In this document: in pieces, positions 1 through 5,706 of the stretch | How positions within the stretch are numbered: position 1 is the first letter of the stretch | Layout: the number at the start of each line of letters is the position of its first letter | DNA from: DASUFH01 sp036274645 | GTDB lineage: Bacteria; Acidobacteriota; Terriglobia; 20CM-2-55-15 | Length of the DNA: 14,976 nt | NCBI GenBank assembly: GCA_036274645.1 | Contig: DASUFH010000249.1 | Coordinates: 1 to 14,976 of the forward strand | Direction: 5' to 3' | Position numbers and translations under genes: made by a program | Notes under the pieces: model-generated | What the model saw: the letters and a program-made list of their open reading frames with translations, nothing else | Databases searched by the model: none | What the model was told of the DNA's origin: nothing

Positions 1-27
1 CGCAACCCCTGGGTACCTGATCCAACC

Positions 28-53
28 AAAAAAAGGGCCCCTGAAAGGGCGCC
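28..53 (-). terminator. Possible intrinsic terminator reading leftward
   Basis: Read on the minus strand, an imperfect GC-rich stem around a short TTC loop (CCCT/AGGG core, extended with a bulge and a mismatch) is followed directly by seven T residues, the classic shape of a rho-independent terminator. No recognised leftward gene ends just upstream of it (the first gene to the right is on the plus strand), so what it would terminate is unknown. It may be fortuitous. Confidence 0.3.
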
Positions 54-161
54 AGGATCTCAGGTGGAAAACCACACCCCTTCGGATTCACCTCACTGAA
101 ACCCCTTCCCAGCCTTTGGTTCTGCCACACTGCGTTTTGCAATTTGGGCAGATGTGCCCCC

Positions 162-191
162 ATGCAGGGCGGTCATAGACCGCCCCTGCAT
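162..191. repeat. REP-like palindrome, family A copy 1
   Basis: A near-perfect palindrome with core GGGCGGTCATAGACCGCCC flanked by ATGCA and TGCAT. The same core recurs at 12407-12431, 12461-12485 and 14638-14657, always outside coding sequence, so it is a dispersed extragenic palindrome. It lies about 105 bases upstream of the DUF442 gene. The rest of positions 1-295 holds no convincing gene apart from this repeat and the terminator-like hairpin near position 40. Confidence 0.8.
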
Positions 192-295
192 CAGGGAAGC
201 GACCTGCGACCAGTGACAAAACGTGCGACGGAACGATGGATGTGATAAAAAGTCCGGGCGGAAAAACCGTAGAGTCCTTGCCAGGAGTTCTCCTC

Positions 296-826
296 ATGCG
301 AACGACATTGATTGTCCTTCTTATGGCCCTCGTGATCCCCGTCGCCTTCGGTCAGAGCAAGGTCACGAAGGAAAATGTGCCCGGAATTACCAACCTGGCG
401 CGCCTGGAAACAACTGTGGCCTGCGCCGGCGCGGTCAAGGCCTCGGCCGTTGCGGAAATCAAGAAGATGGGCTTCAAGGCCATCTTCAATTTCCGGCTGG
501 CCACCGAACAGGGCGCCGACATCGAAGGCGAAACCGCTGCCGCAAAGGACGCGGGCATTGCGTTCTTCCACATGCCCCTGAGTGGCAGCATGCCGGACCC
601 CACCGTGGTCGACAAATTTGTGAAGACCATTGCTGAACCGGGCAACCAGCCGGCGTTCATCCATTGCGCAAGCGGCAACCGCGCCTCAGCGTTGTGGTAT
701 GTCAAACGGGTCCTGGTCGATAAGTGGGAAGACGACAAAGCGATGGCGGAAGCGACCGAACTGGGCGCCATGAGCGCCGGCATGAAGACCTTTGTGGTTG
801 ACTACGTCAAGGCCCACAGGAAGTAA
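296..826 (+). CDS. Exported DUF442-type (BLH-like) protein phosphatase
   Basis: A 176-residue protein, probably periplasmic. Residues 1-20 are a clean signal peptide (MRTTLIVLLMALVIPVAFGQ). The mature part matches the beta-lactamase-hydrolase-like phosphatase (DUF442) fold: a conserved FNFR segment near residue 64 and an active-site loop HCASGNRAS at 123-131. C124 and R129 form a CX4R loop, one residue shorter than the CX5R loop of classical tyrosine phosphatases but usual for this family. The in-frame start 20 codons upstream was rejected because ATG 296 has a ribosome site (AGGAG, 283-287) eight bases before it and opens directly into the signal peptide. The cytochrome gene follows after 25 bases, implying co-transcription. 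Fused DUF442 domains occur in sulfide-detoxifying Blh proteins, so a link to sulfur chemistry is possible. The substrate is unknown. Confidence 0.85.
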   Translation: MRTTLIVLLMALVIPVAFGQSKVTKENVPGITNLARLETTVACAGAVKASAVAEIKKMGFKAIFNFRLATEQGADIEGETAAAKDAGIAFFHMPLSGSMPDPTVVDKFVKTIAEPGNQPAFIHCASGNRASALWYVKRVLVDKWEDDKAMAEATELGAMSAGMKTFVVDYVKAHRK

Positions 827-851
827 CCGGCCAACCGGAAACCGGCTGTCA

Positions 852-1787
852 ATGAAGCTTCGGCACTTCATTCTGGGAATCGCAGGCATAGGCGCTATTT
901 TATTAGCCCCTGCCTGCTCCCGGCCGGCGGAGTCGCCGAAGCCGCCCGGTCCGCTGATCCTGTCGAAAACGGCTTTGACGACGGCGTGGGATTATCCACG
1001 GAATCCCCTGACCGACTCCACGCTGGACGAGTCTCCCCTCGCCAAAGATATTCGCTGGGGATTCAAGCTCTTCATCAACACACCCGCTGAAGCGCCCCAG
1101 TACTCCCCGGGGAAGATCGCCTGCGGAAACTGCCATCTGAACGGCGGGCAGCGCGAGAAGGCGCTGCCGCTGGTCGGCGTGGCGGCCGTGTTTCCGGAAT
1201 ACAATCGGCGCTCCGGACGTCTCTATTCGCTGAACGACCGAATCGTCGACTGCTTCTGGCGCAGCCAGAACGCCACCGGGGCCGCCGGCGCCGAACCGAA
1301 CCGCGGCAAGCTGCCTTCACCTGATTCGAACGAGGTTCACGCGATTGCCGCTTATATCACCTGGCTGTCGCGTGGCTATGAGGTGGGCAAAAGCCCGGCA
1401 TGGCGCGGGCAGAATGCGATTGCGACGGAAAGCCGGATTCCCGTCTCTAAACTGGATCCGGCCAAGGGTGAAGAACTGTTCATGGAACGCTGCGTGAACT
1501 GTCACGGGGAAGACGGACAGGGCGTCGCGCTCGGAGACAAGAAAGCGGCGCCCCTGTGGGGACCCGACTCCTGGAATGACGGGGCCGGCGCCGCGCGCAT
1601 CTACACGCTGGCGGGCATCATTCGCTACATGATGCCCTATACCGACCCGGGTGTCCTGACGGATGAAGAGGCCCAGCAGATCGCAGCGTTCATCAACTCC
1701 AAAGCCCGGCCGTCTTACCCGTTCAAGGAAATGGACTACCGGAGTGACAAGGTTCCGGTCGACAGCGTGTATTACCTGAACCGCTGA
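852..1787 (+). CDS. Dihaem cytochrome c lipoprotein, TsdA (thiosulfate dehydrogenase)-like
   Basis: A 311-residue c-type cytochrome. The N-terminus is a hydrophobic signal ending in LLAPAC, with C22 a probable but non-ideal lipidation site. There are two haem-binding CXXCH motifs, CGNCH at 91-95 and CVNCH at 214-218. The first domain has the TsdA layout: CHLNGG after the haem site, a PEYNRR segment, then DCFWRSQN with C134. C134 lies 39 residues after haem-1 His, close to the spacing of the axial Cys ligand in characterised TsdA. The second domain contains WNDGAG and YMMPYTDPG, where M260 or M261 could be the haem-2 ligand. TsdA oxidises thiosulfate to tetrathionate or runs the reverse reaction. 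Start ATG 852 is chosen because it opens the signal sequence; the ribosome site is weak. It is probably translated from the DUF442 transcript. A related but different dihaem oxidase cannot be excluded. Confidence 0.82.
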   Translation: MKLRHFILGIAGIGAILLAPACSRPAESPKPPGPLILSKTALTTAWDYPRNPLTDSTLDESPLAKDIRWGFKLFINTPAEAPQYSPGKIACGNCHLNGGQREKALPLVGVAAVFPEYNRRSGRLYSLNDRIVDCFWRSQNATGAAGAEPNRGKLPSPDSNEVHAIAAYITWLSRGYEVGKSPAWRGQNAIATESRIPVSKLDPAKGEELFMERCVNCHGEDGQGVALGDKKAAPLWGPDSWNDGAGAARIYTLAGIIRYMMPYTDPGVLTDEEAQQIAAFINSKARPSYPFKEMDYRSDKVPVDSVYYLNR

Positions 1788-1822
1788 CCCGGCGCTTCTC
1801 TTCCGGCGGTTTCGCTCTCCGG

Positions 1823-2464
1823 CTATTCCGTGTAGGCGAACGCGTATCCGTGTTCCTGGGCCCGATTCACGGCCACAATCCCGGCAGGAACAAGATGGCT
1901 GTTCGGCAGCAGGTTCTCGGAGATTTCCTTGTAGACCTCGTCCGCATTGCCCCCGACGCTGCGCGCAATCGTCTGCGAGAGCAATCGCGTCGCCATCTGG
2001 CACACGGCCAGATGCATGCCGCGACCGGTGAGCCCCGCCAGTTGCCGCCCGTAGGTATTGGTCTTGTTGTTGTTTCCGAGGAAGCTGGAAATCGGAGTCC
2101 CGTATTTCGACCAGATGGCATCGTTGTACGCGAACGGTGTGGAAAAATGTCGCGCGACGATCACGACCGCCAGATCCGCGTCTCCGAGTCCGTAACCGGA
2201 CTGGTTCGCCGTGTAGTAGTTGCCGGCATACAGAATCGCGGAATTCAGCGCCTCAATCGTCGTCGTGTCAAAAACGAAGCGGTGCTTGCCGGGAATCTTG
2301 TCGAGCCACTCGTCCTGCGGGTGATGCTCCGGCGTCCAGGCCGAACCGGCGGACTGCGCGGCCGCAGGACTGCCGGCGGCAGTGATAGCGCCCAGCGCAG
2401 TTACGCCCGTTCCCATACCGGCCAGAAAACGCCTGCGCGCCACAGACTTCGAACCTTTGCTCAT
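1823..2464 (-). CDS. Tat-exported DsrE-like protein
   Basis: A 213-residue protein. Residues 8-14 (VARRRFL) form a twin-arginine signal followed by a hydrophobic run ending AAAQSAG, so export in folded form to the periplasm is expected. The mature domain reads like the DsrE/DsrF family: a beta-strand FVFDTTT near 63, VVIVARHFSTP near 100-110, HLAVCQMA with the only cysteine at C155, and a C-terminal LVPAGIVAVNRAQEHGYAF. DsrE-type proteins bind sulfur on a conserved Cys, or act as structural partners, in sulfur oxidation. ATG 2464 was chosen over a start 29 codons upstream because of a strong ribosome site (AAGGAAGG, 2473-2480) and because the Tat signal begins here. It converges on the TsdA-like gene with a 35-base gap. 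The sulfur-carrier role is inference. Confidence 0.78.
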   Translation of the reverse strand: MSKGSKSVARRRFLAGMGTGVTALGAITAAGSPAAAQSAGSAWTPEHHPQDEWLDKIPGKHRFVFDTTTIEALNSAILYAGNYYTANQSGYGLGDADLAVVIVARHFSTPFAYNDAIWSKYGTPISSFLGNNNKTNTYGRQLAGLTGRGMHLAVCQMATRLLSQTIARSVGGNADEVYKEISENLLPNSHLVPAGIVAVNRAQEHGYAFAYTE

Positions 2465-2488
2465 TTCAAAACCTTCCTTTCCGTACCG

Positions 2489-2517
2489 ATAATGCCTCGT
2501 AGGATGGTACACGAAAA
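2489..2517 (-). promoter_or_regulatory. Weak promoter candidate for the DsrE-like gene
   Basis: On the minus strand TTTTCG (2512-2517) and CATTAT (2489-2494) are separated by 17 bases and sit just upstream of the ribosome site and start codon at 2464. Each hexamer matches its consensus only partly (3/6 and 4/6). It lies in the 71-base divergent gap shared with the TauE gene. Confidence 0.27.
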
Positions 2518-2523
2518 CCGTGG

Positions 2524-2529
2524 TAGATT
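2524..2529 (+). promoter_or_regulatory. Possible -10 element of a leaderless transcript (TauE gene)
   Basis: TAGATT fits the TANNNT form of a -10 box and ends exactly six bases before the TTG start at 2536. The gene has no Shine-Dalgarno sequence there. The same arrangement precedes the Lon-domain gene and oxyR, which suggests leaderless transcription. No clear -35 hexamer is visible. Confidence 0.32.
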
Positions 2530-2535
2530 GCCTGT

Positions 2536-3297
2536 TTGGACGCAATTTCACACCTGACTGCGCCTCAGGTCCTTGCGATGGCGCTTGCTTCCCTGGTGGG
2601 ACTGTCGCTCGGCGCGTTGGGAAGCGGCGGATCGATTCTGGTCATCCCCATTCTGGTCTATATCGCGGGCATTCCTGTCGAACAGGCGATCGCGATGTCA
2701 TTGGTCATCGTGTGCGCGACCAGTTTCGTCGGCGCGGTGGCGCGCTTCCGCCGGGGCGCGGTTGAACTGAAAGCGGTCGCCGCTTTCGCCGCCACTGGAA
2801 TGATCGGCGCTTTTTTCGGCTCGAGCGGACGAAACCTGCTGTCGCCCCGCGCGCTCATGCTCCTGTTCACCGCGCTCATGGCGGTATCGGGAATCCGGAT
2901 GTGGCAGAGCGCATCGGCCATCGTCCCGCGTTCCTGCAGCATTCTGCGCTGCCTGGCCGCGGGGTTTGTGGTCGGACTGTTAAGCGGTTTCCTGGGCATC
3001 GGCGGCGGTTTTCTGATCGTTCCGGCGCTGGCGCTGTTCGCAGGCCTGAGCGCCCGCAAGGCCACCGCGTCTTCGCTGGCCATTATTGCCCTGAACTCGG
3101 CTTCCGGCATGGTGGGCCAGTTCCGGTTTATCTCCCTCGAGGTCCCGCTGTTGACCGGATTCATCGCCTTCTCCGTCGGAGGACTGCTGGCCGGCATCCG
3201 GCTGAGCGACAGCCTCTCCGAACCCCGCGTTCGCCGGATTTTCGGCGCCGCCGTGCTGATCCTCGCCATCGCGATCGCCGCCGCCAACCTTCTCTAA
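2536..3297 (+). CDS. TauE/SafE family sulfite/organosulfonate exporter
   Basis: A 253-residue, almost wholly hydrophobic integral membrane protein with about eight transmembrane segments. It has the internal duplication of the TauE/SafE (former DUF81) family: GALGSGGSILVIPIL at 26-40 and again SGFLGIGGGFLIVPAL at 150-165, each opening a half. The family exports sulfite, sulfoacetate or other small anions across the inner membrane. The start is uncertain: TTG 2536 is the only in-frame candidate before an upstream stop and gives a short N-terminal tail before helix 1, while ATG 2578 would begin inside the first helix. It is divergent from the DsrE-like gene (71 bases) and is followed after 83 bases by the LigI-like hydrolase. 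Substrate is inferred from family and context only. Confidence 0.88.
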   Translation: MDAISHLTAPQVLAMALASLVGLSLGALGSGGSILVIPILVYIAGIPVEQAIAMSLVIVCATSFVGAVARFRRGAVELKAVAAFAATGMIGAFFGSSGRNLLSPRALMLLFTALMAVSGIRMWQSASAIVPRSCSILRCLAAGFVVGLLSGFLGIGGGFLIVPALALFAGLSARKATASSLAIIALNSASGMVGQFRFISLEVPLLTGFIAFSVGGLLAGIRLSDSLSEPRVRRIFGAAVLILAIAIAAANLL

Positions 3298-3340
3298 CTG
3301 CCCGTGGCGGAAATGCCGCCGGAGATGTTCCAATCCCTGC

Positions 3341-3371
3341 TGGACAATCCCGCACAGGAACGCATTACACT
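3341..3371 (+). promoter_or_regulatory. Weak promoter candidate for the LigI-like gene
   Basis: TGGACA (3341-3346, 5/6 to consensus) and TACACT (3366-3371, 4/6) are separated by 19 bases, somewhat long. The -10 box ends nine bases before ATG 3381, and no ribosome site lies between, so the message would be nearly leaderless. The gene may equally be read from the TauE promoter. Confidence 0.27.
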
Positions 3372-3380
3372 CTTAACGCC

Positions 3381-4331
3381 ATGAGCAGCCCAGAATACGT
3401 CAAACAGGATCCCAATCCGGCCCCGCTCGTTTTTTCGATGCCGCCCGGCGCCATCGACTCCCATATGCACGTGATCGGTCCGTTCGACCGGTTTCCCCTG
3501 TCGCCGAAAGCGCAGTACCGGCCGTTCGCGGCGACCTGGCAGGAGCAGAAGGAAATCCTCGTCGAGAAGATGGGGTTCTGGGGATACGTCGTGGTTCAGG
3601 CCACCTGCCACGGCACAGATAACAACGTTGTGGTGGACGCGCTGGAGCATATGGACGGCAGGGCCGCCGGCGTCGCCAGTGTCGATAAGAACGTGTCCGG
3701 CGACGAGTTGCGGCGCATGCACGACGCCGGAGTCCGCGGGGTTCGCTTCGCGTTTCTGCCGCACATCGCGGCGGAAACCACGCCGGTGGACGTGATCCAA
3801 CGAATCGCGCAGAAGATTCAGCCGCTCGGCTGGCATGTCGATCTCTACTTCCTGCCGGACACGTTCGCGACAATGGAACCGCTGATCCGCTCCCTGCCCA
3901 CACCGGTCATCATCGATCACATGGGCCGTCCCGACGTGAAAACACCGGTGGAAAAGAACGACTACTTTCAGCGCCTGCTCGAACTGGGCGCGAGCCGCAA
4001 CGATATCTACTGGAAGGTCACGTCACCCGACCGCTACACGCGTTCGGCCCGGCCGGAGGACTGGGATGTCGCGCTGCCGTTTGCGCATGCCCTGCTAAAA
4101 CACTTTCCCGGCAATGTCATCAGTGGCACAGACCGTCCGCGCCCCAACATGAACACGGTGATCCTCACCGGCCGCGGTGATCCGCCGAACAAGATGCCGA
4201 ACGATGGAGATATCGCGAACTTCTGGATCTGGCCGGCCGCGCACAAAGACATGACGCAGCTGCGTCAGATCCTCGTCGTGAATCCGCGGAAGTTATACCA
4301 GTTCAGGAACGATCCTTTTGCGGCACGTTAG
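3381..4331 (+). CDS. LigI-like amidohydrolase (PDC lactonase / sulfomuconolactone hydrolase family)
   Basis: A 316-residue cytoplasmic TIM-barrel amidohydrolase of the group containing 2-pyrone-4,6-dicarboxylate lactonase (LigI) and 4-sulfomuconolactone hydrolase. Motifs in order: DSHMHVIGP at 26-34 with H28 and H30, VVQATCHGTDN at 71-81, GVRGVRF at 117-123, IIDHMGRP at 177-184 with H180 and R183, and SGTDRPRPN at 248-256 with D251 as the expected catalytic Asp. H180 and R183 match LigI numbering exactly, as I remember it. The reaction would be hydrolytic opening of a lactone. ATG 3381 is the first start after the TauE stop; frame continuity upstream is an accident of TauE coding sequence. 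Adjacency to a sulfite-exporter family makes a sulfonated lactone a plausible substrate, but PDC or another lactone is equally possible. Confidence 0.8.
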   Translation: MSSPEYVKQDPNPAPLVFSMPPGAIDSHMHVIGPFDRFPLSPKAQYRPFAATWQEQKEILVEKMGFWGYVVVQATCHGTDNNVVVDALEHMDGRAAGVASVDKNVSGDELRRMHDAGVRGVRFAFLPHIAAETTPVDVIQRIAQKIQPLGWHVDLYFLPDTFATMEPLIRSLPTPVIIDHMGRPDVKTPVEKNDYFQRLLELGASRNDIYWKVTSPDRYTRSARPEDWDVALPFAHALLKHFPGNVISGTDRPRPNMNTVILTGRGDPPNKMPNDGDIANFWIWPAAHKDMTQLRQILVVNPRKLYQFRNDPFAAR

Positions 4332-4389
4332 ATTCCCTGGCGGTCGTAGAGTGGGTGACGGGTATGGGGACACCCTGAGTTTGGCCATT

Positions 4390-4600
4390 TGGCACGCCGG
4401 AGGCGTGCCAGGAGGATAGCCCGGGGTGGAGCGAAAGCGACACCCGGGGAGGCCCCCTCCCCTCACTCGCTTGCGCCCCGCAGGGGCGCAAGGATTCCTG
4501 GCGCCCCTTGCGGGGCGCCAGTTTCGCCCTATGGTTGACCCGGGGTGGCTCGCGTTGCTCGCTCACCCCGGGCTATCGTCCTGGCACGCCTCCGGCGTGC
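4390..4600. repeat. Nested inverted-repeat element (BIME/MITE-like), about 210 bp
   Basis: Two outer arms (4391-4448 and about 4539-4600) are imperfect inverted copies of each other over roughly 60 bp. Each holds a GCACGCC/GGCGTGC hairpin (4390-4410 and 4584-4600), an AGGA(G/C)GATAGC linker and a CCCGGGGTG/CACCC(C/G)GG stem. Inside lie two more perfect 10-bp stems, CTTGCGCCCC/GGGGCGCAAG (4470-4492) and CTGGCGCCCC/GGGGCGCCAG (4498-4521). It sits between the convergent LigI-like and thioredoxin genes, where it could end transcription both ways. The rest of 4332-4698 shows no gene: 4332-4389 is plain spacer and 4601-4698 holds only short open frames with no ribosome site. Confidence 0.8.
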
Positions 4601-4698
4601 ACACGAGGAGCCCAATCGGGGATGTACCTTGCACCTATTGGTCTAAGCCTGCTGGCAGAGGGGACGCTGCTACACAATCTCGCCGACCTATGGGTCAC

Positions 4699-5127
4699 TT
4701 ACGCGCCCGCTTCGACGAGCCACGCGACCATCTGTCGATGATCCACCAGTCCGGGCTGCTGCCGGGCGACCTGCCGGTTCCTGATCACGACAAAATTCGG
4801 AATGCTCATCACATTGAACTGACGCGCCAGATCGGGCGACCGCTCCGTATCCACCTTCAGGACGATGGCGCGGCCGGCCATGGCTTCGGCGGTCTTCTTC
4901 ACTTCCGGCGCGGCCATGCGACACGGCCCGCACCAGGCGGCCCAGAAATCGACCAGGACCGGAACCGACGCGCCGGCAACGATCGCGTTGAAGTCCGCGG
5001 AATCCACGTCGATAGGCTCGTTAACAGGAGGAATCGCCGCCTTGCAGGCGCCGCAGCGGCCCGTATCCGTCAGATGTTCCGGGGGAATCCGGTTTTTCTG
5101 TCCACACGACGCGCATGAACGAATCAC
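4699..5127 (-). CDS. trxC: Thioredoxin 2 (zinc-ribbon thioredoxin)
   Basis: A 142-residue cytoplasmic thioredoxin of the TrxC type. An N-terminal zinc ribbon has C5-X2-C8 and C25-X2-C28. The thioredoxin domain follows, with VDFWAAWCGPCR at 59-70 (active-site C66 and C69) and the cis-proline loop SIPN (P110), where Asn replaces the more common Thr. It reduces protein disulfides, and TrxC homologues are often peroxide-induced. The start is GTG 5127, with GAGG (5133-5136) five bases upstream; the nearby ATG triplets are out of frame. It follows the DUF3501 gene by 27 bases and is the last gene of the minus-strand block, so it is probably co-transcribed with the rubrerythrin group. Confidence 0.92.
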   Translation of the reverse strand: MIRSCASCGQKNRIPPEHLTDTGRCGACKAAIPPVNEPIDVDSADFNAIVAGASVPVLVDFWAAWCGPCRMAAPEVKKTAEAMAGRAIVLKVDTERSPDLARQFNVMSIPNFVVIRNRQVARQQPGLVDHRQMVAWLVEAGA

Positions 5128-5154
5128 ATCATCCTCGCCTTCCGCTCCAGACAG

Positions 5155-5706
5155 CTATAAGAGATCGCCGCACAGCGTCGCGGCCTGTTCGGGGCTGAGC
5201 GTCGTTTCGGTGGCGATATCGGGATGTGAACAACCGATTGTCACGGGAACACGATCCCCCAACCGAAACTTCAGATATTGAACTGAACTGATGCGATCCC
5301 CGCCCACCTGGCGCGTGTCAAAAACGGCCGGAACACGATCGCCGCTCCGGGTTCCAATGAACAGGGTTTCCGGAAGTCCTTTCCATCGCGCCAGCAACTC
5401 GGGACGTTTTGCCGGGTCGGGAATCTCCACGAGCAGGACGCACCCCAACTCGCCTTTGTCGCCCAGGAGTTCATTGTAGGTATCCATCTCGTGGCGGATC
5501 TCCGCCTCTCCGTGAATCCCTTCGGCGCGAATCATCTCCTGGATCTGATAGAGCACGGTATCGTGGTTCTCGAAGAGAAACGTCAGATGTTCACCCACGT
5601 GAATCCGGCGCCGGTCCTTCTGCTCGAGGACCGACCGCCGGAACGCCTCGCGCGTCTTCTCGTACTCCTCCCGGCTGCGAACTTCTTCCCTAGTGACCCG
5701 TCTCAT
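5155..5706 (-). CDS. DUF3501 family protein
   Basis: A 183-residue soluble protein of the DUF3501 family, function unknown. Recognisable segments: a charged N-terminus with a YEKTREAFR stretch, RRIHVGEHLTFLFENH, the signature DTVLYQIQEMIRAE near residues 50-63, a MDTYNELLGDKGEL segment, VLLVEIPD, and SSVQYLKFRL near the C-terminus. No membrane segment or metal motif is visible. The family is usually encoded beside a CCG-domain iron-sulfur protein and rubrerythrin, as here. Two ATGs compete: 5712 and 5706. The ribosome site AAAGG (5716-5720) is nine bases from ATG 5706 but only three from ATG 5712, so 5706 is preferred. Either way it overlaps the end of the upstream iron-sulfur gene, implying translational coupling. 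Confidence 0.88.
   Translation of the reverse strand: MRRVTREEVRSREEYEKTREAFRRSVLEQKDRRRIHVGEHLTFLFENHDTVLYQIQEMIRAEGIHGEAEIRHEMDTYNELLGDKGELGCVLLVEIPDPAKRPELLARWKGLPETLFIGTRSGDRVPAVFDTRQVGGDRISSVQYLKFRLGDRVPVTIGCSHPDIATETTLSPEQAATLCGDLL

Noticed and set aside
88..297. Open frame of 69 codons on the minus strand at the left end
   Set aside because: It has no ribosome site, runs through the REP palindrome and overlaps the start of the DUF442 gene in antisense. Only its CPNCKTQC tail looks protein-like.
2901..3380. N-terminal extension of the LigI-like gene
   Set aside because: The upstream part lies inside the TauE gene in another frame and does not resemble any protein; the family N-terminus begins at ATG 3381.
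4426..5118. Long plus-strand frame of 230 codons
   Set aside because: It is made of the nested palindromes followed by the antisense of thioredoxin, whose domain on the minus strand is unmistakable.
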